64,000 nucleotides of DNA, from contig JAMPIT010000476.1 of NCBI GenBank assembly GCA_026261815.1, forward strand, positions 3,561,501 to 3,625,500, in the 5' to 3' direction. The stretch comes from Monarcha castaneiventris obscurior. Taxonomy: Eukaryota > Chordata > Aves > Passeriformes > Monarchidae. Shown here piece by piece: positions 38,580 through 50,700 of this stretch. The translations under genes and the position numbers were made by a program. Positions within the stretch are counted from its first letter, which is position 1. Each line of letters starts with the position of its first letter. Below the pieces are notes generated by a model. The model did no database searches and was not told where the DNA came from. It saw only the letters and a list, made by a program, of their open reading frames with translations.

Positions 38580-38642
38580 ATGGCGCTGCCCGGCGCGAGT
38601 CCTGCCGGGAAGGGAGCGGCGCGGCTCGGCCTCGCAGCCTGA
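38580..38642 (+). CDS. Possible upstream ORF in the UCHL5 leader
   Basis: ATG at 38580 opens a 20-codon frame (MALPGASPAGKGAARLGLAA) ending TGA at 38640-38642. This is 20 nt before the UCHL5 start codon. It matters only if transcription starts upstream of 38580, which is not known. Confidence 0.3.
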   Translation: MALPGASPAGKGAARLGLAA

Positions 38643-38662
38643 GCGGCGGCGGCGGCGCCGCC

Positions 38663-38744
38663 ATGTCCGGGGGCAGCAGCGCCGGCGAGTGGTGCCTCAT
38701 GGAGAGCGACCCGGGCGTCTTCACCGAGCTCATCAAGGGCTTCG
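38663..38744 (+). CDS. UCHL5: UCHL5 exon 1
   Basis: ATG in GCCGCCATG context inside the CpG island. Encodes [20 protein letters not shown] then TELIKGF plus one base. The donor GTGAGG follows 38744. Confidence 0.95.
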
Positions 38745-41700
38745 GTGAGGGCCGAGGGGGCCGGGCAGGCGGTGGGGGCTCCGCGGGGCTGTTCCCGCAG
38801 CGGTGGGTGCGAGCCCGCGGTCCCTGCGCGGGGCGCCGGCCGGCAGCGGTGCGGGGGCTCGGCGGCAGCGCCCTGCGGGGCCGGGCTGGCGCAGGGCCGG
38901 AGGGCGGCCGGGGCCCGGCGCGGCTCCCGGGACCTCCGCGGCGCTGCCCCGGCCCGGCCGCCTGCGGGCAGCGGGCAGCTCCCGCCCGAGGGGCCCGGCC
39001 CCAGCGCGGGCGGTGCGGCCCGGGCCGGCCCTCGGCCCGGCACGTGTTCCGCTGTGCCGGCGGCTCGGCAGGGACGTGCCGCGGGGAGTCACAGCATCAG
39101 TCGGCTTGGGAAAGAGCTGAGAGATGAGCGAGTCCTGCGTGTGACCCAGTACCACCCTGTCAGCCAGACCATGGCACTGAGTGCCGCCTCCAGTCTTTCC
39201 TCAAGCACCTCTGGGGCGGTGACTCCGTGACCTCCCTGGGCAGCCCATTACAGTGTCTAATCACCCCTTTGAAAAAATTCCTCCGGGTGTCCAATCTAAA
39301 CTTCCCTGGCGCAGCTTAAGACTTAAGGCTGGGAAGGTGTTCGGGTTACAGAGCCGCAGGAGTGAGGACGTTCTGGGAAAGGGCTGTGCCCAGGCTGAGC
39401 CGTGGGGCTTGGCAGTGGCTGGATAGCCTTCAAGTGGCTGCCTGGCCTTCTAGAATATTAAATTTTGTGTTGAGATGCGTTTAAAAACTTTGGTGAAACT
39501 ATGCGTATATGGTTATTACAACAGAGAAATCTACACGGGATTTCAGCCAAAGAACCAAAATTATTTTACTCTAGGTTTCCTTGATTCATAATTTCTGTTG
39601 TGTCTTTTTCTCAGAAATGAAGTCCAGGCAGGCTTCTTTGATGTTTTTATTTAACTAATAAATTAAACTTCAACATACTAAATATTTTAACCTTTTGGGC
39701 TCTATATTATGCAAATATATAGAGCCCTTGCTTGAATGTACAGCATTTTTGGTCTACTAACATGGGTCTTTGGAGGTAGCTGTTTAAAGTTCTGCTTTGG
39801 ACTTGCTGATAATGCCTTTAAAAACAGTAGTGTTTTCAGTTAAGCAAAGGACATGGGGTGACCTGAGATATTTTAATCTCCTCTGTTTCTTTTTTAAAAT
39901 GCAGCTGTGTTGTAAAGACAGCATCACCATACACAGGTTCAGAAATTCCTGAAATCATTTTTCTTTACCTGTCGTGTGTGGGGTTTTTTAATCAAGATGT
40001 GTTAAAACCCATAGATAGACTTTTCCATAGCCTGGACATACAAGCTGTAAATGTTACATAACGTCTTCTTTCATAAGTCTGTCCTGACTGACTGTGTCCC
40101 TTTTTAAATGGGTTTAGTTGAAGAGACCTGTGTGTTTCCTTATTTCAGGCTGTAGAGGAGCACAAGTTGAAGAAATATGGAGTTTGGAGCCAGAGAACTT
40201 TGAAAAATTGAAGTAAGGCACATGTTTTTTATTCACATTTGTCTGAAGTCCCTGAAAGAATGTGTACTAAACTCAGGTATATTTTTGGTGGATTTTTTGC
40301 TTGGGGTATTTTGTGTTTGTGTTTTTTCCTTTAGTTTCCACAGAAGTTCAGTAAGATTTTGATTAAATGGAATACCTGGCAGTCAAATTGCTTTTTATTA
40401 ATGCTTTGGTACTTAATCTAGCTTAATTAGGTTTTGAAAGAGATGCTGATAGTAGCTAGAATGGGGAAATAGATTTCTCATGATTTTGCCATTAGCTTGC
40501 ATTATATCTTTTAACAAATTCTTGGGCGACTTTCTGTTCCTTGCTTTATCTCCCTTCTTCCTCACATCACATGATGTTGCCTCTGTTGTCTTAAATATTT
40601 TCCTGTACTTAGATACCTTTGTAACTCGTTTTTCCTGCAGAACCACTTCCATATGTATGTGAAGGCAAATAGGCTTTTTATAACTGACAGTGGCTGGTGT
40701 CATGTGGAGCAATTCTGCCCTCGTTAGGCAACATTAATTCTTCTAACATTTTGTCTGTGATGTGCTGTTATCCATGTTCACATACAGGATTTTAAGAGGA
40801 AAATGTCGTTTAACCTGGTCCATACTCCTGTATCTTGTGCAAGTATCCTATGCTTGTAGGATTAATCTTTCAAAAGATGCAGCAGTTGGTACAGAGGATA
40901 TACTTTTAGAATTTTTGACTGAAGATATTTGACAAGCAGCACCTGAATGGCCTAAGAAAGGGTTTATTTGCTGCCTGCACCATCAGAACATTTACCTGTT
41001 AGTTCATGAAGTGACAGCTTTGCATGTCCTGGGAGATGGGCAGCTTCCTTCCTCCCTTCCCATTTACACTTGCAATATTTTACACAGTGTATAAACACTG
41101 GGAGTGAAAGAATATAGGAACATCTTGGTTTTTTGAACAGCAGATCCACTTAGAGAATTCAAAAAAATGCATCTCAGACTTCTGGTCAGAGCTTAGGAAA
41201 AGTTTCTTACACAGTACAGGTATATGTTTGCTTTTTGTAGAGAAACCTTTTGTAATGATGACCTTTAGATTTGAGTTGATGAATAAGTTTTGCCTTACTG
41301 TAACTGTAGATTTGGTAAGAACTATTTCCTTTACTGATAAATTTTTGTGTTCTGGGAATACTAAATACAGTGCCACATGTAGTAAAAGCTGTCTGCTATT
41401 CAAGACATGCTGTATGAAAAGACACATTTTTACTAGAAGAGAAAACTGGGGTTCTCTCACTTGTTGGTGAGATAACTCAAAGCATGACGTTTCAGGAGAG
41501 CTCATCTTTGGATATTTCATCTGTGTTTAGAAGGATTACCAAAACTTTAGTTCCTGCTCTTGTATATGATTGACAAATGCTTTCTTTGACAGCTGTTTAT
41601 CACTAACCAATTCAAATGAGAGTTCTGCACCTGTAAAAGTTGCAGTAACCAGGAAAACTGGTCCTGACTTTTGAAAATTACAGGCTAAATGCTAGTTCAG

Positions 41701-44700
41701 ATTGGGATTGTTTAGCACATATGGAAAGAAGCCTGAATTGTCTTCTGCCTAATTAAAAGAGCACATCTGAAAATTTCAGTGCAAGTTCCTGATATTCAGA
41801 AAGAACTAACAGAATTGCCATACCAGCATACAGATAAACTACAGTACAGGTAATTTTGGTATTTTTCATCAGTACAGGTTACCTATGTCCTGTAAATTTT
41901 GTTTTTCAGGCCAGTACACGGGCTGATTTTTCTCTTCAAGTGGCAGCCTGGAGAGGAGCCAGCAGGTTCTGTTGTCCAGGATTCCAGACTGGATACAATA
42001 TTTTTTGCTAAGCAGGTATGACAAATTCAGTAATTGTTTTACATATGTCATGAAGCATAGCTTTTAATAATAAAAAAAAAAGCTATTTTTTTGTTAATAT
42101 GTACACAGAAATTAACATTTTGCAAGGTGAAATAGCTTCAACAAATTCTGAGAGTAGGAGCTGTGTATTGAAAGGTGATTAACAAAGCAAATCAGTTTGA
42201 TCTGTCAAGTCAGACAAAAATAGCAGCCATGGAAGAGTAAAGCTCTTATTTATTTGTCAGCCCTCACCTATAAAGTAACTCAGTCTTCTGTGCAGTAAAT
42301 AGTGACTTGGTAAATGCTCTCAGCAGAATGAGCAAATTACTTCTTTTGAAACCACTTTCAACAACTTCTTGGAAGAAATTTATTTTGATCCTGTTTTTAT
42401 TTCTTGTTTTTCTCAAATGCTCTGAAGCTGGGGCCATGTATGTAGGATAATGCTTTCCTTTAAGGGCTTGCAGACCATTTTGGCATGCAAGTTTTAAGTT
42501 TCAAATCTGAAAGGTGAATTGAAATTAGAAATAACAGGAAAAAACGGTTTTGCTGATGTAATCTATTGTGTTTTATTAAACACAGAGTAGTACTGAAATT
42601 TTGTCTAAGAGTTAGCAGACTGCTGTGACCAGAATGAAAGTAGGAGTATTTAATAATGTTTTTAGGTTGTTTCTGAGCCCTGCTTCCAAAACAGTGATAA
42701 ATGTAACAGTCTAAACAAGAACTGTAACCCTACAGGTGTTAATTACAAAACATTGCTATCAAAGGGCAAATTATTGGGATTTCTGTGAAGACTTACATAG
42801 TCTAGTTGTTGGGGTGTTTATTGGGTGGGGTCTTTTGGGGGCTTTTTATTTTTTCCTTGGGTTTTTTGTTGTTTTATTTCCCACCACAAATGCTGAAGTG
42901 TTTTGAATGTAAATTTCAGAATATGAAAAAATCTCCACACACTTCCAGGTAAAAGTATAGAAATAAGGAAAACAATGCAAATAGCTGCCCTGGCCATTCT
43001 GTACCTGCTGCTTTATTCCTTTAATAATCACCTTCCTGTTTCATGCTGTTGTGGATCAGCTTTTTTAATGCTGATTCTCTTAATTCTTCCCCTGTTGCAG
43101 CTCTTGAGTCCTGCCAAGCACTGCCCACCATTTTTATGACACAGTGATCAGCAGCAGTTTGCTAATTGTCTTTATAGTTTGATAGCTCTCATAGGCACTG
43201 GTTTGGGTTGTGATCCCTACCTAACCCAACATCCTGTGATGGGGATGTTCTGTTCTGTAGCTACATGGGCTGTAGCTACAGAACAGCCATGAGGCAAAGA
43301 ACTCAGGGAAAACCCTTGATAAAACTTTCAAAAGGTGGTTACATGGTGGGAGGAAATTACTATGATCAGAGTCTAGAGAGGGATTTTTTTGGAGGGTGTT
43401 GTTTTTTTGTTTCAAAGTGAATTTTCAAATTTTCCCTCACTCAAGGGATTCTATCTTGTTTTCTGTGAGTAGCTGAGGTTCTCCTAGAATTGTTGTTCTT
43501 GTTAATGCTGAAAAGTTTCAAAGCATTTGCCTGCTTGCTCCACTTCTTTTGCCTTTTCTGACCCCCTCTTCCCTTTTTTGGAGCTCGACACTGTGTTTAA
43601 AGGCAATAGCTAGAGGAGCCTCCGTGAGCTTTGAGACTGCAGAGTGTGCATCACAAAATTTGGATAATGTTAGATTTGATAACAAACCCCGCAAAATTAA
43701 AAGCTAACAGTGAGAAGTCTTCTTTATTTTATAGTTTTCTTTGAAACACTCATATTTTAATATGTTCTTAAGCTGAAACCTCCTTTCTAATTGTCCCTTT
43801 CCTTCACCTGCTGCCTTTGAAGAGAGTGTGCTGGAGTGACTCTTAATTTGAGTATGGAAAGCAATTTCTAGAACTGTTCTAGAAAAATAGTACTGCCTGG
43901 TTATGCCACTTGATGGCGTGGAATAGATGTTTCAAAAGTCATTTGCAAGAAGTTTAGAATTCGTATCTTTTTCGTTTTTTAGTGTTGTCTGTCAGTCAAG
44001 TGCACTCAGTGGCTTTGCAGAATCAAAACATTCCTTGTGGACATGTATGTGCTTGTGTTTCATATCGGTTCAGTTCTGCCTGGACTGAACTATTGTGACT
44101 GAACAACTGGAAATAGGTACAGAGAAGGTGTTATTATTAAAAGTTAACAGAAAGAAACTGCTTCAGTTATTTTGGAGGAATCTGTTTAATGCCAGTTTAG
44201 CTCTGGTGACTTTCACACTGAGGAAAGTTAGCCTGGGTTAGAGATCCAACTTGACAAGCAGTGTTTTGAGGACTTGGAGTGTTTTCTTGAGTAAGTGTCT
44301 GATGTTATGATTTGCTGCTGCTGAGAGCAGGGTGCAGTGAACTTCTGTGAGGCAGTGCAGTGAATTTCTGTGAGCCAGTGCAGTGAATTTCTGTGAGCCA
44401 GTGCAGTGAATTTCTGTGAGCCAGTGCAGCTCATCCCCCAGCAGATTCCTGTGCACATTTTCTGGGCTGGTCTCTGCTGTGCTTTGAGATGTGTCTGTTT
44501 AGTGAGTCTGTACAGGACAAAGCTGGCAACAGGTAAGTGAGAGAGAACAGGGGGTTCAGGGTGCTTTATGGTAGTGCTGAAGTTACTGCATTTCTCAAAA
44601 CCACAGTGAATCCTACTGAGTCACCCAGGAGCACAAAGCAAGATGAGCATTCGTACTGAATGTTTGTATTGTGAAAGAGCAAGTCCTCCCAACCATTGTG

Positions 44701-47700
44701 CAACCGGGTTCACTTGTATTTTTTATTTCCTCTGTATGTTTTATGCCAAATTTTGTGCTGGCTTTGAGGGTCTTGTAAGACCTTTTTCTTCATTACAAAA
44801 GTGGTGATGTAAAATTACATTATGTTCTTTTGTAGGCTGGAATACCAGAACAAATAGTTTGGTTAGGGCAATTTTTATGACATTTAAGGTTATTGAGCTG
44901 TTGATCTGTGTCTTTGAAACTGTCATGACACTGGAGCCTGAAAAATCTCAACAAGTCTTTGCCTCTTTTTTCTTTCTCACACATTTTCTTCTTTTAAATG
45001 TTCCCATCCAAAGACATGTGATACAATTGGTTTTACTGCAGACGTTTTCAAGTGTCCTCCTGCCTCCTGCATGAGCAAGACAAGGTTACTGTTAATATGT
45101 AACAACAATTGAGTATAGGAAATAAATTGGTTCTGTTCCACTTTATTATGTGTTTAATCTTAAAAATTGTTTCATTGTGGGGAACTTTAGTTAGAGATAA
45201 AAGGCTACAGCTCTCAAACTGTCTAGTAAAACATCTTTGAAATTGCATTAGGAAACTCAGTTTTGGTAAGAAGCTTGTGCATGCTCACATTTTCTTCATT
45301 TCCACTTCCATAATGATGTTGTAGGTGAATTCCAAATGGCAACTAGGTCTTGTTCCAAGTTAAATCACAAGTATGCTGGGGGGTTGAATTTTGAAGTCTG
45401 TCTGGTATGCATGCATATTAAAGGGGTTTTTTTAATGGTCACTTTTATGTGCACTCATGTTAAATTTGGCCTCCCTGTTATGCCTAGGTATGGTTTGGTC
45501 CTCTATTTGAGGCCACAGAACTCTGGATGATCTTACATACCCTTTGAGCTAGGATACCTAGGCACAATGAGGTGAGTTAAGGATACAATTTCAGCCTTAA
45601 CTCTGAATTTCCTGATTTCTGTGTTGCTTAAATGGGCCCTTGCTGTTATTTTCACACACAGTGATGATTACACCTACTTAATGTATTCAGCTCCCTGCCA
45701 CAGTGTTTGAGGAGCTGCATTCTCTGCTGAGCACTGCAGAAGTGTCTCTGGACAAAAAAGAATGCTGTTGTTGCAGACCTGAAACTACTTTTTTGTGAGT
45801 TTAATAAATTCTTCAGCTTTTAGTACAGAAGTATTGGTATCCTGCCTTTGTTAGGTGCCATGTATTTATTTTATTTTGCATTGTCATGACAGAACATTAA
45901 CTTCTTTAATGGGGAGTAGCTTCAGAAGGAGTATCTTATAAATGATACTGTTAGTAACAAAACATTGGTCTCTGGTTATGTTTATGGCATTAATGGAAGC
46001 ATACGTTTTTTTACATTTCCAATACTTAACTGATTTCAAAAATCAAAATTTTTGACTCTTTCAGATTTGGTAACATTAAGATATACCAGATAGCTGTGTT
46101 AGAGCTAAGTTTGGTATAACAGATAACTTACAAGAAGTGCCACTTCAAGGCATGAAACAAATCAGAAAGAGATTTTCGGTAACTGAATATAGCTGTAGAA
46201 AGATTATATCTTTACTCCAACGAAATTAAAATGGAAAAAAAAAATGTATAGGGTTTCTAAACAAGAATAACTTGTGGAACTTTGTGTTAATGCTGAATTT
46301 TTCACGTTGAGCTCCTTTAAGCCAACTGTTCTGTAATGTTGGGGTGTTTAGTAAGTGAAGCCCAGGGATTTGCTGGTTATACTGCCAATTGCAGCACGGG
46401 CTTGCCTGCAGCTCTTTTGAAAAGCAAAATACATAATCCGTCAGGTGGAAGATGTGAGTGAAGAATTTAAAGTGGTTCTACCTCAAGTTGATCCAGAAAG
46501 TCAGATTGGATCCCTAGAGAAAGGTGCATGCTTAGGAAGTAATGCATCTTACTTAGAGAGTAGCATAATCAAGTGGTTCCTTGGTTTGTTTTAAGGTGAG
46601 CTTTGCTTGGGGAAAGGATAATCTTCTCTTGATACATTTCTGTGTATGTATATTATAATTTTCTATCAAATGTTACTAAATACACCTTGAACTTTTACCT
46701 GCAAAATCTTTTAACTATGGATCTGCTTTAAGTTGGAGTCTTGAGTATTGGTCAATCTATTATCTCACCAAGACTTCCTAGACAGAAATATCCAGGCAAA
46801 TGTTGGTATTTCTGGACAAATATAGACAATCCTCTTAATACTCAAGTCCAAACAAAAATCTTTTGGGAACAACCTGCATTTATTATCATGTTACCTAAAT
46901 GCAGAAAATGTTTTCCGCCGATGCTGAGGCACCTTAAGTAAGAGATACACTGAAAATTAGAGAGACAGGTATCCTGCAGGATTCTCTAGGTTGTATGTGG
47001 AGCAGTGCTGGACTGGCTGTGTGCACTGATGGCACTGTGTCTGTGTGACAAATAAACCTGGCACTTGTCCACATTTGGTCCTGCAATCACATCCTCACCC
47101 TGCCTGTGAGCCACCACTAGCTGGATATTCCCTTGTTCCATCTTGGTAGTTCTCCTGTGTCATCTACATCCAGGAACACACTGGATTTTCGTGCACACCA
47201 CCTGCATTTCCTTCTACTCCTCTGCTGCAGGACTGTTGTTGCTGCCTTTTCCTTACCTCCTGCCTCTCACTGTCTGAAGTTCTAGAATGTACTTCTATAA
47301 TGTATTTTCATTTCAACAGCTAGAGGCCACTGCCCCCAGATCTGCATCTTTTGCATATTGTTTTCCAGCAGTCAGACATTGTTTAGCTTGGTCCCTATAT
47401 ACTTCATCAGACTTGTCTCATACTGTAGTTGGAATACAAAATATGCTTAAAGGCCAATATTTGATGAGCCCATTAATTTTCTGCCAAGTCTAATTTTTCC
47501 TCTGATTTTATTTTCTGTTAAAAGCTTCTGTAACCTGCTGTTCAGCAGTTTCAGTGTTGTTCTTGCCTCTAGGCACAAAATCTCAGTAAATCTCCCTTCC
47601 TAGTTTTGAAGCCATTATTGAGTTGTCTCTAAAGAGAGCAACTGATTGTTCCATCTTGATTTTTCAGCAAAAGTAGTTGCCATTTAGTCCTGTCCCTCCT

Positions 47701-50700
47701 ATATTAATTACTATTTTACAAATACAGTTTGCTGCAGTGACCCTGCCTTCATTGTACCAGCACTGTTCCAAGTTTGTCAGCACAGGTGTCCCTACCTTCT
47801 TTTGCTTCTCTGTCAGCTTTATTACACTGCATCAGCTTCACCCACTCTGATCCACTTGAGATTTCCCTGCTTTCATCCTAGCACTACTTTGCAACTGTCC
47901 CTGATAACATTCTTTAGTTGTACCTCAGAGACTCTTTAGTTCTTAGTTCTTTTTCCTATGTTAAGTGTAATTCAAATTATGCCATTCTGCGAGTCCGGGG
48001 GTTTGAATTTTTCTGCTGCAGGTTCATTATTTCACTGCCCTTGATGGATTTTCCTTGTATGTCCTTTATTTTGCAGCCGTGTGTGTTCTAGCCCTTAGTT
48101 TGTGTACCTGTAGTTGGTTTAATTTGAGTTTTGGTTGCTGTAATGTGTTCTGCATGTGTAGTTGACTCCCTTGATTACCATTTAAGTCAGGTAGATTGTA
48201 TTTTTCTTAAATTAAGAAGTGCTTTATTATTTTTTTTATCATCTGCATACAGACAATCTGAACTGGGAACACCCTGAAGTATAGAAAATAAATGTATGAT
48301 GTGGCTTTTAGTATTAACACACTAGGTTTTCCTTTGTTAGGGCTGGCCTTGATTGTATAACAGGTTGCTTGGGTTTTCTCTTTTTTTTTATTTTCTCCTT
48401 TCTTGTTGGAAGTGGTTTCACATTCACGGCCTGAGCTAATTTTCATTTTTTTAATACATAATTCACATCCTCTCTGGGATCTTTAAGGTTTAAGTAGCAT
48501 TTTCAATTGCAAAATAGTCTCAAAGACTAATGATACATCACTTTTTCTTAACCTATAGCTCACAGAGAAAAAACTGCTAATATAAAGTGTTTCTTGTATT
48601 ATGGCCTCATACCATTTGATTACAGTGCATTTAGTTAAATCGGAAATTATATTTAATAATCCTTGTAGCCTCTTTCTTTAAATACAGTGTTTGGTTATTA
48701 GTAAACAACATTAAAGACATGGCTTTAATATGAATAGGGTTGTTCATCTTTTCTAAAAGTGGAGTATTTACACTGAAGTGTAACAGTGTCAAATTAGTGA
48801 CTTAAACATCAACTTGAAATGGATAAGTATATTGGAAGTAAAGAAACAAGTACATTATTCAGCTAATCATCACTTAAATGATCTCTACATCTTGGAACAC
48901 TTTGAAGTTTTATTAGTTTATCCCTGGAATATTTGAAATTTTTTGTCTAATAAAACCTTTTAATAAAAATTCTGTGTTCCATAATGTACTTTATTGCTTC
49001 AAATTAAAAATTTTTGACCTCCTACTCCTAGTAGGAGATCTGATTATTTGCAGGACCTTTCTTGGGAGAGTTGACTTTTTTTTAAGGCCATAGATAAAAT
49101 AGCACTATTTGGGCAGCTTGCTTTGAATATTACTGTGAGTTTTTCCACAGAGGTCCAAGGATTTCTGCATTTCTTCTATGCCTTTTATTAATCACTTTAG
49201 ACAGATGGTGAGGCAGTGGAATGATAGTTTCTGAGGACAGCTGCAAAATATGAATTTTATCGGTGAATTGTGTGTGACAGCCATGCAGAGCTGATTTTAT
49301 TATAGCAAAGGCTTTTCTGTAGCTGCCCAGGCAGCAAATCCAGTGTGGGCTAGAGTGCAGCTCTAATGTGAATCAGCACAGAAAGTGTGTGTTTGTAACA
49401 AAAACAAACCCAGTTTGGAGTGAACTTTTATCACCAGTGCTGACCAAGTTCTCCATGCTTTTTTCTAGGTCATAAATAATGCCTGTGCAACTCAAGCCAT
49501 AGTAAGTGTGCTGTTAAACTGTGCTCATCAAGACATTCATCTAGGAGAGACCTTGTCAGAATTTAAAGAGTTTTCCCAAAGCTTTGATGCTGCGGTGAGT
49601 GCCCACTGCTTTCTGCATTTGGAGTGTCCCAGTGTTACAGCTCTGGTGGTTTACAGGTGTTTTGTTACTCCCTTTCAGATGAAAGGTTTGGCACTGAGCA
49701 ACTCAGAAGTGATTCGGCAAGTTCACAACAGTTTTGCCAGGTAACATATGTTTTAAATCTGGCCAAAATTTGAGCAAATCTTTTTTAATCTCAGGGGTTT
49801 TTAAATTTTCTTTGCAGACAGCAGATGTTTGAGTTTGATGCAAAGTCTTCAGCAAAAGAAGAAGATGCCTTTCACTTTGTAAGCTATGTTCCTGTTAATG
49901 GGAGGCTCTACGAGCTAGATGGCTTAAGGGAAGGACCAATTGATTTAGGTAACATTTTACATTTTTTCTGAACATTTTTCATTTTAACAACAGCTTTTTG
50001 CAACAACTTGGTCATGTGTTATAGGCTCAAAGCAAGTTCTTTATTAAAATAAAGAATGTCTTGAGAGTTTCCTGAATGTGCTGTAGGCTTGTACTTCCTT
50101 GCAGACATTTGTATTGTTTTAGTTTTGTTGGTCTGAAAATACAGTTTTCTCCCTGCTTCCTCCATGTCTCTGATGCTCTCTCTTTTCATTCAGTAATCAA
50201 ATGCACAGGTCCTGAGATCCCTTCCAAAACCTTGATAGTTTTGTTGCAAGAGAGAAGTTTACATAAAGCCAGAACGTATACAGATGACTCCAGATACTTT
50301 TTTTACATTATGTGGCTTGGCATTTACTCACTGCCCTCTTTCTTCTTAGACAGCAAGTGTTTTCCTAATGGTTTAAAAGAAAATAGCTTTATTCTCTGTA
50401 AGACTGGCTCCTGTTTTGTAATCTTTCTTGAGATGTGTGCCCTGCTGTGTTTTGAAAAGCTCTGCAGTGCCTATCTTGTATCTGTACTTCAGTCTGATGC
50501 ATTGTCAATACAAACATGTTCCACACTCCATTCCCAGAGTGTTTTCCCAGTGTTGTTGACGATTTTATTTATGTTTAGGCTGAGCAATGGCTTGCTGCTT
50601 AATTTTGTCTTTAGTCTGTCTAGAGATACTGTACAGTCTGCAGACCTAACAGTAACATCATTTGTATGGTCACGTGAGTCTCTAAATTTACTTTAAGGTC

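Larger units (their letters stand above)
37930..39080. promoter_or_regulatory. Bidirectional CpG-island promoter of RO60 and UCHL5
   Basis: About 1.1 kb of very CpG-rich sequence between divergent RO60 (minus) and UCHL5 (plus), with many GGGCGG and CCGCCC boxes and no TATA box. On the minus strand, CTTTGCAG|GCAAGTGG at about 38135 fits the strict consensus of a GC-AG donor and could end the RO60 5' UTR exon. Large open frames in all six frames here are composition artefacts. Confidence 0.7.
42016..49468 (+). other. UCHL5 intron 3, non-coding
   Basis: A 7.4-kb AT-rich intron. It holds a perfect hairpin at 43250-43286 and a 23-bp tandem repeat at 44334-44430. No other exon or large repeat is recognised on either strand. 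Confidence 0.6.

Noticed and set aside
37931..39230. Six-frame long open frames around the UCHL5/RO60 island (up to 370 codons)
   Set aside because: Arg/Pro/Gly/Ala-rich translations in all frames reflect CpG-island composition; the real coding part is only UCHL5 exon 1.
47051..47056. AATAAA in UCHL5 intron 3 as a possible premature poly(A) site
   Set aside because: A lone hexamer in an AT-rich intron is expected by chance; no exon extension precedes it.
47990..48030. GAGTCCGGGGGTTTGAATTT, resembling a tRNA T-arm
   Set aside because: No matching acceptor stem, anticodon stem or D-arm at the right distance.
50076..50696. 206-codon open frame on the plus strand in UCHL5 intron 6
   Set aside because: No recognisable homology, Leu/Phe/Ser-rich translation typical of T-rich intron; one such frame in 64 kb is compatible with chance.
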